DNA from: Cyanoderma ruficeps
Taxonomy: Eukaryota > Chordata > Aves > Passeriformes > Timaliidae
Direction: 5' to 3'
Length of the DNA stretch: 64,000 bases
Assembly: GCA_008694505.1 (NCBI GenBank)
Contig: VZDJ01000868.1
Location: forward strand, 298,263-362,262
Shown here piece after piece: positions 48,856-60,169 of this stretch. Under the pieces are notes generated by a model. The model worked only from the letters and a program-made list of their open reading frames with translations. It was not told the origin of the DNA and ran no database searches. How positions within the stretch are numbered: position 1 is the first letter of the stretch; each line of letters starts with the position of its first letter. The position numbers and the translations under genes are program-made.

Positions 48856-51800
48856 TCGGCGGGCGGCCCCGGCTCCCTCCCCTCCCCCGGTGAAGTCACG
48901 GCTTGGCAGCGCCGGGCACCCCCGCGCCCCGCTCGGACGGGGGAGGAGCGGCGCGGCCTCGGCGGGCGGGAGGCCCGGGGAGGGCGGCGGCGGCGCCATG
49001 GGCCCGCCGGGGAGGGCCGGGTCGGGCCGGTCTCGGTCCCCGCGGTCGGTCCCGGCCCGGGGGCGAGGGGAGCGAGGCCGCGTCGGGGCGGCTCCGGGGG
49101 CGTTTGGCGGCGGGGCCGGGCGGCCGGAGGGGCGGCCGGGGAGCGCGGCCCGGGAGCGCCCGCGGTACCGCCCGGGCAGCGACTCGACAGATGGTTCGGG
49201 TTCCTCACCAATTCCCGTAGCTCCAGTCGCAAGTTTCAGACCAGAGCTTTGGCAGGCAGGGAGCTCCGCGTTGGCCTTAGCGCTGACATCCGGCCGGAAG
49301 AGCAGTCGCAGCTCCGTAATAGTGCCATGCAGAGCCTCTTCGGAAAGTATAAGCCTTTATAATTTACAAAACTTTCGGCTTTAAGGAACGGGTTTATCGT
49401 TAGAAGTCACAGCTGTCACAGCTGTCGTTTTAATTGGAAAGACAGTCTTTTGATTCCTCCTTGCCTCCCAGTGCTTGGGATTCCGTCTGTTAAAATATAT
49501 GCTTTATGTGTTCTGATACAGTCTGCTAAGGATGTCAGAATGCACTTTTCTGGAAGATGTGTATTAAAAATGGAGATTCTGAAATAAATGTGTAAAAGTC
49601 ATGTTGTCAGCTATGGCAAGAAACGATGGGATTGAGGCACTCAGTGTCAGAAGTGTTGTCGCCCAGCCGTCAGTTCAGTACGTGGGAGTTGGCATCAGCT
49701 CCTGCAGACCCTGCAGGAGTCCCGTGGTTCAGCAAACGTGTGCCCAGAGCTCTGTGCCACTGTCCTTAGCACAGGGTCTTGCAATACAGAATCAGATCCT
49801 GTTAGGGTATTCCTAGTGAAGTCTAAGAGAAGAGAGGCCACCTATTGCTGTTCAGATTGGGACTGATTTTGCATTTGACGAGACAGCTTTGTGAATTCGT
49901 GCAATAAAGTCATTCCTACTAATGATCAGAATCAGCACACTCACATCTCAAGAAAAGAACAGAGAAGCACTTTGTATTTTTTGCTACTAAGTTAAAAAAA
50001 ATACTGATTTAATTGACAAAACGCTTTTTTTTTTTTTGCCAAAGCAAACATTTGGAAGTTTAATGTCTGTATTTTTATTTTTTTTGTATGTGTGAAAGCA
50101 AATGAAGGCCTTCATTGCTTCACTGGTCCCTGAGGAGTACTGTGAGACAGTAAGAAACATCTTTCTGCCTGAGAAGACACCTCTTGAGTTACCAGCTATT
50201 ATGCTGTAGTGGGTGGCCAGCTGGTTTCCTGGGTGGTTGGTGGCCCAAGGAGAGAAGCAGGCAGTTCTAACTGGCCACTGGAAACAGTACCATGTGTTGG
50301 GTGGAACCAGCCTAGGGCTGTTGCTGAGCTGAAGCTCTTGAGCAGCTTTATGGGAACAAGATGCTGGGAAACTGGGCTGGCTCTCTGAGGAGTTGTCTCC
50401 TGCTGTGCTGGGGCTGTCACCCACTCACAGGGAAGCAACCTGTGGAGCAGCTTTGCATTGCAGGGACTCTGAGAAACTTGAGCCCTATCTGCCTCCCCAC
50501 CTTCATGGCCTCTCCCAGTTACCATGTCCTTTACCTCACCCTTCTTGAGAGTCCCCTCTGTATTTCTCATTCCTGCTGCCTGTAAATCTCCCTGCAGTAA
50601 TTGCTGAAGGATGCCCCATAGCACCTGTTGCTATCTGGGACAGCTTTCTGACAATTGATTATAGGCATCCAGCTCCAAATCACCAGGTGGAAAAATGAGT
50701 TTCAAGCCTCAGTTGTTGGCAGTGGTGTAACTCTGATGCAGTACAGTCAGTGCTAGTTGGTGCTGCTTGCTCTGCCTATTCTTTGGAGCAGGACAGGAAT
50801 CCAGGTGTCACCTGTCCCAGGTAAGGGTTCTGATCACCAGGCCAGATAACAGCATGTCTCACTCAAGAAGTAGTAATTTAATAAAAAATCACTTCCAGTG
50901 GGAAGAAACTGAGGGAGGTCTCTTCTAGCAGGCAGGGATAGAATTCTTGCTTGAGAGGTGTGACACTGGTTATCTTCTCTGCTTATATCCATATACTGCC
51001 CAACTCAAATACTCCAGTAATATTAGGTTTAATGGAAAAAAGAAATTTTTTGTTGAATCGTGGGGAAATCTGATAGAGATAGGAAAGAAGTGTGAAAGCA
51101 GTAATTAACAGTTTTCATAGCATAGAGAGAAGAGGCACATGGAACCTGGTGATGTGAAGAAACTTGTTACATGTGGGGAGAGGTTCCTTTGGGGGCTACT
51201 ACCCCTTCCCCTGTAGTAGCTCATGGAGCACAAAAATCAGATGGTGGAAGTGGTGTGGGTTACATAACCAGCCTGTTCAGGTGAACTTTGCAAGCACTGA
51301 AATGTGTTGAAGCAGAAGGGACAGCAGAGCATTCTGTCTGATTTGGAAAAGGGGTCAAAAACCTACTTGTCAGAGACAACCTAAGAGAACTGTATATGCT
51401 TTGAGGGCTGCAGAAATCCTGTATTTTAAAATAAAGTGCAGACAAGGCCAGTGTATACTCTGAGAGGAGCATACACTTACACCTTGACTAAAAATGTCTG
51501 TGCAATTACACATGCACAGCTACTACAACTGGCCCTGCCAGTCTGCTGTTGGTGCTCAGGAACACCTTGTTAGCTGGGTATTCCCAAACTGCTTATTAGG
51601 TCAGAGTCCCAGACTGAAACATGGTTTGCAAAAGTTGCTTTCGGAGTCGAAAGCAACTATACTGGAAAAATACTAACACAAAGGTGTTAGACACTGTGTA
51701 TCTAAATCCAGCTCCACAGATGTCAAAAAGTGTTGATGGTCTCATTCTGCCCTGAAATAGGAAAATGAAAAGATTTCTTGATAGAAAGGGTGTGGGAATA

Positions 51801-52984
51801 CTCGTACATCTTCACAAGTGGGAAGACCTCTTGGTGACAGAGACTGTTAATTTTGAGTGACATTCAAGCCAAGTTTAGTGGGCTTTTCCATGAATGTTAC
51901 TGAACTCTGCAGCTGCATCTCACTCCGGCTTCTTCAGCGTGGGAGAAAATATGCAGTTGATCTACACAGCTGAATTTTAACATTTTAATGACAGCCCATC
52001 CAAAAGTAAAACAGCAGCTCAGACTGCTGAGAAAAACAAACAGGAGCAGTACACAGCTGATGAACCTGTGAGTTCAGAATGACCAGTGGCACACAGGAGC
52101 TTGCTTACAAACCTCTCACACGTCCGTCCGTTCGTCAGGCAGGCAGTGGAGCCACCTGTGTGCTGTGCTGTTCCTGGGCTGGACACTGCCCACCCCAGGC
52201 ACTCGGCACTGCCCAGGGCTGCTGCAGCTGCTGGCTTTTCCCCAGTCCTCTGCAGGATGGGCAGGGAGGATGTGTCACACTGACGTGTGAAACTGCACAT
52301 CTGTGTGTGACAGTGGCTGCACTGCTGCCACACAGGCCAGCCTTGGAGTAGGATTTCTTAGTGCCGGTTAAATGCTTTTCTTCAACATGACAAATCCACA
52401 CTGATTTCACTGATCACTGAGTGTTTTTTATTGGAGCCATAGGTAGGTGTTTGAGGAGCTTAGGACCATCCTGTTGCCCTTCCCCTCTTCTCTCCCAGCC
52501 ATTTAGGAAGTCATCCTGTGAGATGAGAAGAGAAGGGGACCAGCTGTTAGCCTTGCCAGGGCCATGGCCCTGCAGCTGTGGTGGAATCCTCCTGGTGCCA
52601 CCAGTAGGGGCAGGAGCAGGCTGACCTCAGCAGCGGGAGGACGTGAGTCAGGTGAGAGGATGTCTGGTTCATCAGGATGGTTTGTCTGCTGGAGAGTGGA
52701 CAATGACCAGTGCACCAACTATGGCAGGCCACCTTATTTGTTGATGAGTCAGCTGTGATTGCTGTCTTTGGATGGGTGACAGTCTTTGTGTAGTGATCTA
52801 CACTGCCCTCACCCCGTGCTGCTCTCCCACCTGCTTGATTCATGCTGGTACAGGCCCAGCACGCTGCTTGTGGTACGTCACTGACACAGCCTTTGCAATG
52901 CACTAGCTTGCTCCATAGATTTATTTCTCAGTCCTGGTAGACCTTACAACAATTTGAACATCATCTTTAGAACAAGTGCTCTAA

Positions 52985-53375
52985 GATGGTTGAGAAAAGG
53001 TGGACAGGCTGAGCACCCTTGCTCCAGAGAAAAGAGATCAGGGAGGAATTTGTCTGCAGATACACCCAGAGATGTGGTCCGAAGGGGACAAGGATCAAAT
53101 ACCCCTGTTGGTCAAGAGTCAGGCTGTTAATAGGTTTAAGCCACAGAAGGAAAACTCCAGTCTGAAAACTAAGAAAATTGTATAACTGGAGGAAAAGTTA
53201 GACAGTGGAACATGTTGCCAAGACAGAGGTTGTGAAACTGGAGATATTTGAGGCTAGGCTAGACACCCATCCATCAGGCATGGCTTTGGAATAACTGAGT
53301 GAAGCCAGTGAACAATTCACACAGCTTGACTAGATGACCCAGTAATAGTCCCATCCAATCCAAATATGTTTGAGG
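52985..53375 (+). mobile_element. CR1 LINE fragment in CEBPG intron 1
   Basis: Plus-oriented, diverged CR1 3' region. Markers in order are 'ggctgagcacccttgctccagagaaaag' (near 53,010-53,035), 'acaaggatcaaat', 'ggtttaagccacagaagga', 'gtggaacatgttgccaagac' (cf. ggaacaggttgcccagag), 'ggagatatttgaggctaggctagacac' and 'cttgactagatgaccc', each matching the recalled CR1 order. It lies about 150 bases upstream of the exon 2 acceptor. Confidence 0.8.
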
Positions 53376-53528
53376 CTTCAGAAATGTAGTTGGCAGCTCG
53401 TCCACTTCCAGCACAGTTACCATGTGTTACTGCCACATGTACCATCAGTACTTTATGCTGAAGCCAGTAATCTATAAGATTGTAGCTGAAGCCAGCATCT
53501 TTAATAGATTTTCTTTTTTCCCTCCTAG

Positions 53529-53638
53529 GTTCACCTTGCTCTTAATCCATGTGAAGATCTGTTGGAAACACCTTGTAGAAACCCAAGAGTTTCCAGTCTC
53601 CTGATAAGTTCTGTTGTGTCCAAGAACAGCCTGTCCAA
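53529..53638 (+). other. CEBPG: CEBPG 5' UTR in exon 2
   Basis: This is the sequence from the predicted acceptor (TTTTCTTTTTTCCCTCCTAG, ending 53,528) to the CEBPG ATG. It carries one upstream ATG that is followed at once by a stop codon (53,549-53,554). The exon boundary is predicted from consensus, not from a transcript. Confidence 0.65.
53549..53554 (+). promoter_or_regulatory. CEBPG: Start-stop uORF (ATG TGA) in the CEBPG leader
   Basis: ATG at 53,549 is directly followed by TGA, 85 bases before the main ATG. It has T at -3, a poor context. The main CEBPG ATG also has a poor context (C at -3, A at +4). Minimal start-stop elements are known to stall or recycle ribosomes on some stress mRNAs. 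Confidence 0.6.
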
Positions 53639-54091
53639 ATGAGCAAGACATCCCAACAGAACACCACCACAGACGCGAGCGGGGCAAGTGTGATTCACAC
53701 CCAGGCACACTCCAGTGGTTTGCAGCAGGTTCCCCAGCTGGTGCCAGTCAGTCCTGGTGGTGGAGGCAAAGCTGTGCCTCCGAGCAAACAGGGAAAGAAG
53801 AATTCCTTTGTGGATAGAAACAGTGATGAGTATCGTCAGCGCAGAGAGCGGAACAACATGGCAGTGAAAAAGAGCCGGTTAAAAAGCAAGCAGAAAGCAC
53901 AAGACACACTGCAGAGGGTCAACCAGCTCAAAGAAGAAAATGAACGTTTAGAGGCAAAAATTAAACTCCTGACCAAGGAGCTGAGCGTACTGAAAGACTT
54001 GTTCCTTGAGCATGCCCACAATTTTGCAGATAATGTGCAACCTGTTGGCACTGAGAGCACCACAACAAATCCAGAAAACAGTGGACAGTAG
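53639..54091 (+). CDS. CEBPG: CCAAT/enhancer-binding protein gamma (C/EBP-gamma)
   Basis: Complete 150-residue bZIP protein, the same length as the mammalian orthologue, in a single coding exon. The N-terminal part is short and polar and has the conserved SVIHTQAH and LQQVPQLVP blocks and a Gly-run (about 40-43); it has no activation domain. The basic region is at 62-86 (SDEYRQRRERNNMAVKKSRL) and the leucine zipper has L97-L104-L111-L118, followed by LFLEHAHNFADN. Known role: it forms heterodimers with other C/EBPs, which can dampen their activity, and with ATF4 in the integrated stress response, where it supports amino-acid and glutathione metabolism genes. The start is chosen because MSK..QQN is the conserved N-terminus. 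The acidic/Thr-rich tail is the least conserved part. Transcribed away from CEBPA and towards PEPD. Confidence 0.98.
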   Translation: MSKTSQQNTTTDASGASVIHTQAHSSGLQQVPQLVPVSPGGGGKAVPPSKQGKKNSFVDRNSDEYRQRRERNNMAVKKSRLKSKQKAQDTLQRVNQLKEENERLEAKIKLLTKELSVLKDLFLEHAHNFADNVQPVGTESTTTNPENSGQ

Positions 54092-55585
54092 ACACCTGCG
54101 ACCTTATGGAACAAACTCTTGAGGTGCAGCCTGTCTGCAGAGCCCATGCAGTAATCAAGCAAAAACTGTACCTTTACTCATTGTTTTGTGGAGATTTTCT
54201 TCTTTTAGATTTAACACTGAAGATTTGTAACAATTAAAGCAGAAACTGCTTAGGGTATTTGTTTTAAATATTTTTTCTTCTCAAAGATTTATGCAGATCT
54301 GAGCTCCTAGCCAACAAGGAATGTAATATTTAGGAGGTAACATTTTCACAGGAATATTCACTTACCATTTTGGACTTCACATAATGGGAGGAATCCAGCA
54401 GGATGGCTCACTAAAGTATCAGAAACTTCTAATTGGATAGAATGTCCTTTAAATACCTGTTAGCGTATTTTAGCCCTTTGTTTTCTCCATTACATATTAT
54501 GAACTGCAAAGGCTGTGGAGAATTTTTGCTTTTTACTTCAAATCTATAGAACAAGCCCTATGAAGCACCACGTGCTGTAGTTAATGGGGAGGTTGTAGTG
54601 ATGGCTGGGATGCTTACCAATGTTCACCAGAAAAATAACAGTATGCTCTGATGGTGTATACAGGCAGTTGGCCTCCAAAGGCACACGAAGCTTCATGTGC
54701 AAGAGGCAAAGCAGCACACTGACAAAGCCTTTTATTTAAGCTTGCATTCATATTGCTCACATAGTGACTGGGGCCTTATGAAAACAAGAGTTTGTTTTCA
54801 GAAAATTTCAAAATGCTACCAAAACAACTGTGCCCTGCAAAATTGCATTCTTGCTGGGAAGAAGATACTGGGGAGAACAGAAAGTGCAGCTTGACTTAGC
54901 AGTGAAAGGGGCAGGACAGCAGGTGTTCAGCTGGGGTGTATGGGTCACTGCTGGCTGACATTAATCTTACAGGAATTTATGGTGATTTTAAAAATAAATG
55001 GCCCTAGTATGAATAACTGATTTGGTGGAATTTCTACAGCCATCATGCAGCTGTGTGAAGGAATGTCTTTAGTCTTTATTTCCATAGAAGTTTTCCTGAG
55101 CAACTTTTTTATTGCTACTCCTTAGTCTTTGCCACGATCCATAATGCAGTGTTATGTGCTATATTGAGGATTTAAACAAAGTAAAGCAGGAACTTCAATG
55201 TAACTTTAATTTATTTTCATTTTTAAATATTTCATTGTTGGTATGGTTATTTTACATTTAACCTGTGTGTCTGTCTTGTAGATTACTACACTGTCTTACT
55301 TTCCCTCTTACACTACCTTTGTCCATAGATTATTTTGGAGGATGCTTGTTTGCTTTGTATCTGTACTTAGGAAAAAACTTGGATGTTATCTCTATGAAGA
55401 TACTGTTAGAGAATGAAACCTTGAAAAGTTCTTTTTTGAATTTAAACTTTTAATACATGTGGAAAACTTTAATGGATTGTTTTGGATTATGGTAGACTTT
55501 TTACAGATATGTTTTTTCATTCTAACTGCATCTTAAGTTGGTAGGGTTGAAATACCAGCAGCTAATAAAAATGTTTTGCTTGTAG
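54092..55585 (+). other. CEBPG: CEBPG 3' untranslated region
   Basis: AT-rich sequence after the stop, with possible poly(A) signals at 54,233-54,238 (ATTAAA), 54,993-54,998 (AATAAA) and 55,564-55,569 (AATAAA, followed by a GT-rich 'tgttttgcttgtagtgg'). The last is best placed, giving a 3' UTR of about 1.5 kb. No coding sequence is supported within. Confidence 0.65.
55564..55569 (+). terminator. CEBPG: Candidate distal CEBPG polyadenylation signal
   Basis: AATAAA followed within 10-30 bases by a GT/T-rich element. Shorter isoforms could end after 54,238 or 54,998. Confidence 0.6.
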
Positions 55586-56094
55586 TGGCCTCGTTTTTCC
55601 CATCTCTTTTCTATTTCCCTCAAGTGCAGTGTTTCCCAACTCACACAGTTATCTTGGAGAAATCAGTGCAATAGTCTCTGTTTCCCTCTTTCACTCAGGC
55701 TTCTGCCCAATGAAGGCAATCAGAAACTCATTACTGTTTTGTCTAAATGTCTGCTTTAACAAAAAAGGGCAAAAAAAAAAAATACTGAAAATCTACTGCA
55801 GTTAGAGGGGAGGGAAGAGGAGCAGAACACCAAGAATGACAAGGAAGGAGATGACCTGAAGGCGTCTCTTTGTTAACTGCACCTCCTCTGGTGAAAGGCC
55901 AGCGCTGATCCCCGAGTCTGACCTGTGCGCTGGGACTCTGTGGCCCTGGTGTCCTGAAGTTGGTTTGCGAGGCCCTCCTCTACCAATTTGAACCCTGCAG
56001 ATCTTGGCTGTTGGTGATTTTGGTGAAAAATGATGTCTTAGATCTCTTGTGAGTGTGGGTGATCCTTTCTGAAGCTCTGGGTTTCTTTACTGCT
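55586..56094. other. Intergenic DNA between CEBPG and the LTR
   Basis: No gene or repeat recognised other than an A-run near 55,770. Confidence 0.5.
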
Positions 56095-56300
56095 GTTGTG
56101 GTTTAACCCCAACTGGAAAAGAAGCCCCGCGCAGCCACTCCCGTCCCCAACCCCTTCAGGTGAGAGAGACAAAATGCAGATCAGGGCTGAGATAACAATT
56201 TACTGTTACTGTAACAATTTACAATTTAACAACAACCAGATAAGAAAACGAGCAGTGACAGCAACAACACCAACGCCGGCAGCGTGTACCAGAGGGCGAT
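56095..56300 (+). mobile_element. Endogenous retroviral LTR fragment (avian type)
   Basis: Starts with 'tgtggtttaaccccaactgg' and continues with 'gcgcagccactcccgtcccc' and 'gggctgagataacaatttac', which I recognise as the 5' part of an LTR common in bird genomes (recalled 'tgtggtttaaccc.agctgg', 'cagccgctcgctcactcccc', 'gggttgagataa.acagttta'). No internal retroviral genes follow; the sequence passes instead into GC-rich DNA and a minisatellite. Confidence 0.7.
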
Positions 56301-56429
56301 GAAAGCGCTCCGAGCCCAACGCGGCCTCGCTCCGACGGCCGCTCCTGCCCCGGGACAGGAGCACGAGTGACGGACACTGCACCTCGGGCCTGTCGACACA
56401 CGGCTCCAGCCCCGGGGAGGGGACACGCT

Positions 56430-56760
56430 CCGGCCACGGGGACAGCGAGCCCCGGCCTTGGGGACACCGGGACAGCGAGCCCCGGCCTTGGGGACAGCGA
56501 ACCCTAGCCCTGGGGAGAGCAGGACAGCGAGCCCTGGCTGGCCTTGGGGACAGGGGGACATCGAGCCCTGCCCTTGGGGACAGCAAGCTCTGGCCCTGGA
56601 GACAGTGAGCCCTGGCCTTGGGGACAGTAGAACAGTGATCTCTGGCCTTGGGGACAATAGAACAGCGATCCCTGGCCTTGTCTGGCACTGGGACAGCCAG
56701 CGATCCCTGGCCTTGGAGACACCAGGTCAAGGATCCCTGTCCTCAACTGGCACCAGGACA
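56430..56760. repeat. Minisatellite, 25-40-bp units of 'gacagcgagccctggccttgggg'
   Basis: Roughly nine imperfect units built on 'ggacagcgagcccYggccttgggga' run from about 56,435 to 56,740, with unit lengths varying through small insertions ('caccg', 'ctggc', 'tagaa'). It begins within 150 bases of the LTR fragment and may have grown from its GC-rich part. Protein-like frames here are artefacts. Confidence 0.85.
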
Positions 56761-57211
56761 ATGGTCTTTGTCCTTGGCTGGCAGCAGGACAAGGCCCGGG
56801 AGGAGCAGCACCTCACTGCCATGGCTGTAACCCATCGATGTTCTGAACACACCCTCAGGGCTGGCTGCAAGAAAGGGCTCAGGCTTACCCTCAGCCCCCA
56901 CTGCCAAAGTAGCTCCAAGGAGCAAAGGCCGTTTCCCCTCAGGTGAAGCAGCCCAGGCTGTGTGACAGCAGGGCACCTCCATCTCACCCCTCTGCTGCAA
57001 GGCACAGAAAACATCAGTGCAGACCGATAAAAGTTAAGATTTTCCTTCAGACACATTACTCTGAACTCCAGTTTGTGACAGAACCCAGCGCCTGTCAGCA
57101 CACACGGAGTTGGAGCACGGCACATTCCAGCAGGAAGCCTGATTGCCATCTCCTCCTGCACCTAAGGGAAGGGGTCTGCTCCACCCCCAGGCACCGGGAG
57201 GCTGCACCCTC

Positions 57212-57252
57212 TGACTGTGACTGTGACTGTGACTGTGACTGTGACTGTGACT
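57212..57252. repeat. Hexanucleotide microsatellite (TGACTG)n, about 7 copies
   Basis: Perfect run of TGACTG/TGTGAC units, directly followed by 'ctcccgccgccgc'. Any frame gives a two-residue repeat (D-C or V-T). Confidence 0.95.
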
Positions 57253-59946
57253 GCTCCCGCCGCCGCATCGGGGACTTGGGCAGGTAAATCCACAGCGCAC
57301 CCAAGCCCAGGGAGCTGAAGCAATTTGCTGAGCAGTTCACTTGTATCATTTCCGAAGAGCGCAGACGCTTCTGAAGACACGATTTTGCTCAGCATAAGAC
57401 ACATTCTGGTACTTTGGTGCCAAGTCTATTCAAGTCTGTTTGTGCCAAGGGGAAGAAGCATTTGGGAAAATATGACAGTGAGAGTATAAAATATCTTGAT
57501 GTAGTAAAAAAGAAAATTTGCCATAACCTGTACTTTCACCCCATTAATACACTTTAAATTATTAAACACCACTTTTAAAAGTATTAAATATCACTTTGCC
57601 TTTTAAAATAAGGTTTATTCCCCCGCCCCTCCCCAAGCTAGGAAAAAAGGTCATGTTCATTTTTTGCTCAAGTGGATAAAAACGATCATAACTACAGAAC
57701 AAACTTCTGGAACGAAGGATGAAATTTATATTCACCAAGTTCGTGGGCCTATGATGAAGGAAAATGGGAGAGGGTGCCCCATCCCACCCCAGAACGCCTC
57801 CCCGGGCTGGGCAGGCGGAGCCGGGGCTGAGCGGCGCTCCCGGGCCCGCGGCGCGGCCACACCCAGAGCAGAACCGGTTCTGCCTCCTGCACCGCCCGAC
57901 CGGCTCTGCAGCCCAGCCCGGCTCCTGCCAGACCCATCCCGGTAACTACAGCGCCGTGACAGCTCATTTGAAACAGTGCCAAAGCTCTCCTTTCCAAATC
58001 TGTGAAGTGTTACTATAAAATAGTAACTGCTGCCGAAGCCAAGCAGCAGCAGGTTTCGGAGTGCCCAAAGCAGTGAGCCATCCCCTGGGTGTGTTCAGAG
58101 CCTGCCACAGGAAAACACTTGGCTGTGGAGGGAACGGGGCTGAGGCCACCAGCACTGTTCTGCACTGAAAAAACCTGAGTTTTTGTGGCAGATGAGTTCA
58201 GAGCAATGCCAGTGTAGTCTCTGTGCTCTCATATCTGCAAGGCTATCAAAGCAAAGCCTGATGTCCTTGGGCAGGTGCTACATTTCAGAGGTGGAAGATT
58301 CCAGTCACCACAGCAGGAACTTCAGTGCAGCAGCAGATACAAGCTGATCTCACACCTCCCTTCCTGAAAAAACTGTTTCCCTTCAAAGTCAAAGATTCCT
58401 GCACTTGCCTCTTACAAACCATTGTCAAGAAACCTCTAAAAATGTAAATAGACTTATTTATTAATTGAGTGATATTAATGAAGTCCTCTGGATTGTTTCA
58501 CAATGTTTCTTTGGTCTCTCACATGAAGTTTCCTACACAGCAGTGGATCACCAAGCTGTTGGGGAATCAAGAGCAGGTTCTTGTCACACAAACCAACAGC
58601 TCTCCTACAGCAACGTATCTGATGATTTTAAGGAAATTATTTGAGCCCTAAAGCCAGTCCTGGGGGGACACAAAGGCAGCAGCAGTGGTTTCTGACACCA
58701 CCCAAGCCCACCTGAGACAGGGCAGTTGCAGGAGCTCACGGCTGATCCCACGTGTCAGTGGTATGGTGTGAGCAGCAGAACTGAGCTGCCCACACGAGGT
58801 GCTGAGATACCAACTCAGCTGATCCCTTCAGTGGGAGAAGCCTCACCCGGCAGGCAGAGACCCAGGAGGGCCCTGATGCTCTGCTGTGGCTTCAGCTGCC
58901 CCAACACGGCAGAGGGATGGTCTGAACTGGCTTTGCAGTCAAACTGCAACAGAATCTGAACACTGGAGTTTTGATGTGTATGTAGAGTGAGAAAGATTAT
59001 TTTTATGTAGTTACCAGCACCTAGAAGAAATGTATTTATTATCCTGCAAGCTGATGAATACCTACAGGAAAAAAGAAAGCTTCTCTTGGTAATTTATATC
59101 TTGCATGAGTGGAAAGAATGGTCATTTTGTGACCAATATTGATATGTTTGTAAGGTATCCAAATAAAATTTACATTATTACATTCTGAACTAACACTGAG
59201 CGGGTAAAAATAATTCCATCACGCTGCACAGTATATGCTGCTGAATGACCACAAGCCCTGCAGCAAAGATATTTCCTTCTTTCAACTTTTAAGGATCATG
59301 AACACCAGAGCAATCTATGTTTTTAAGGAACAAAGAGATGAACAGATCTAATGAGCATGGGGCTGTGTGTGCAGGATCAGTACAGCCAGTATCCAGAGCT
59401 GAAAACTCTGGCTAGCAAAGGGTCAACATTTACAGAGCACCAATTGGTAGTAGGGTCAGATAAAGAAGCAGGAACTGGAACATAAAAGCATAATGACCAC
59501 AAAGCTGTGAACACAAATGATGCCAAGGTGAATTTTAATAAAAATTTGATTCTGTGTGGATACAGATCCATAAGAAAAATATGTGTCATTATGTCCACTG
59601 AGAACAACTGATTTTTATTTCTGTTTTTCACAGCACTTGTGATGAAGTTTAGAAAAGGACTTAAGAGTGTTACAATTGCTCATAGCTTTCAGATAATCCA
59701 TTTGGTATTTTAGAGTTAAATCATCAAAACTCAGATTTAATTGGAAGATACATCTAAGCTGAGCTCTGACAGAAGTATAAGCCTCACTGGTAAGGCAGCA
59801 GAGCTATTTAGCTGCCACTTGGTCACGTAAACTGCTGATTGCAAGCAGCAGTTGAGTTACCTGGGCCTTCTACCTTCATTTTTAAAAGAGGAATTTTTCC
59901 AGCTAATAGCCTGCCTGCCTCTCTTGCCATTTAGAATTGGATGCAT
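57253..59946. other. CEBPG-PEPD convergent intergenic DNA
   Basis: No gene is supported. A small GC/CpG-rich patch lies at about 57,780-57,950; its short frames show no domain. The 58.97-59.95 kb part is AT-rich and may include distal PEPD 3' UTR, since minus-strand AATAAA also occurs at 59,614-59,619. Confidence 0.45.
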
Positions 59947-59952
59947 TTTATT
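59947..59952 (-). terminator. PEPD: Candidate PEPD polyadenylation signal (AATAAA)
   Basis: TTTATT on plus, 68 bases beyond the PEPD stop codon. It would give a very short 3' UTR. A more distal same-strand AATAAA lies at 59,614-59,619. Confidence 0.45.
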
Positions 59953-60019
59953 TTCTATGCCGCAGCATTAAATCAGAATGCTGACTGATTAGTTGAGGCC
60001 ACAGGTATCATCCTGAAGT

Positions 60020-60169
60020 TTACTGCTTTTGGCTGGAGAGGCTGTCAAATGACTTGGCACTGCTCTGGCCTTCTGCCATGAAAGCCTCTATTTCTTCCAC
60101 AGTCCGTGGGACACAGGTGAGCAGCTCCATCCCGGTGGCTGTCACCACGATGTCGTCCTCGATCCGCAC
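60020..60169 (-). CDS. PEPD: Xaa-Pro dipeptidase (prolidase), last coding exon
   Basis: Minus-strand terminal exon encoding 49 residues and TAA. It follows a splice acceptor reading TTCCTGTGCAG (exon starts at 60,169, phase 0). The peptide begins [19 protein letters not shown] and continues [16 protein letters not shown], matching the C-terminus of vertebrate prolidase. Prolidase is a cytosolic, dimeric, Mn-dependent M24 metallopeptidase that splits X-Pro and X-Hyp dipeptides and recycles proline from collagen. The Glu of RIED is the last of the five conserved metal ligands (E452 in human numbering); the other ligands lie in exons outside this window. The final residues are Ser/Lys/Gln-rich ([14 protein letters not shown]) and differ from the mammalian tail, as this end is poorly conserved. 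The gene is partial here, and convergent with CEBPG. Confidence 0.93.
   Translation of the reverse strand: MRIEDDIVVTATGMELLTCVPRTVEEIEAFMAEGQSSAKSFDSLSSQKQ

Larger units (their letters stand above)
47985..49250. promoter_or_regulatory. CEBPG: CpG island promoter of CEBPG
   Basis: Strong CpG density from about 47,990 to 49,200 brackets the splice donor at 48,773. Long frames here on both strands are compositional artefacts (P, R, A, G). No TATA box is seen, in keeping with a housekeeping-type broad promoter. Near the expected start region are an inverted CCAAT pair, GC boxes (48,673-48,685) and two TGATGCAA elements. C/EBP-gamma is broadly expressed and stress-responsive, which fits this layout. 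Confidence 0.85.
48773..53528 (+). other. CEBPG: CEBPG intron 1
   Basis: Bounded by GTAAGCG at 48,773 and a pyrimidine tract ending CCCTCCTAG at 53,528. The first 450 bases are CpG island and the rest is mixed composition with no coding exon recognised. The 3' third contains a CR1 copy. Length is about 4.75 kb. Confidence 0.7.

Noticed and set aside
47887..49384. Several 100-300-codon frames in the CEBPG CpG island on both strands
   Set aside because: Mutually exclusive frames in extreme-GC DNA over a promoter and non-coding exon; no recognisable protein.
56206..56946. Proline/glycine-rich repetitive frames between CEBPG and PEPD
   Set aside because: Translation of a GC-rich minisatellite beside an LTR fragment; unit lengths are not multiples of three, so no repeat protein is maintained.
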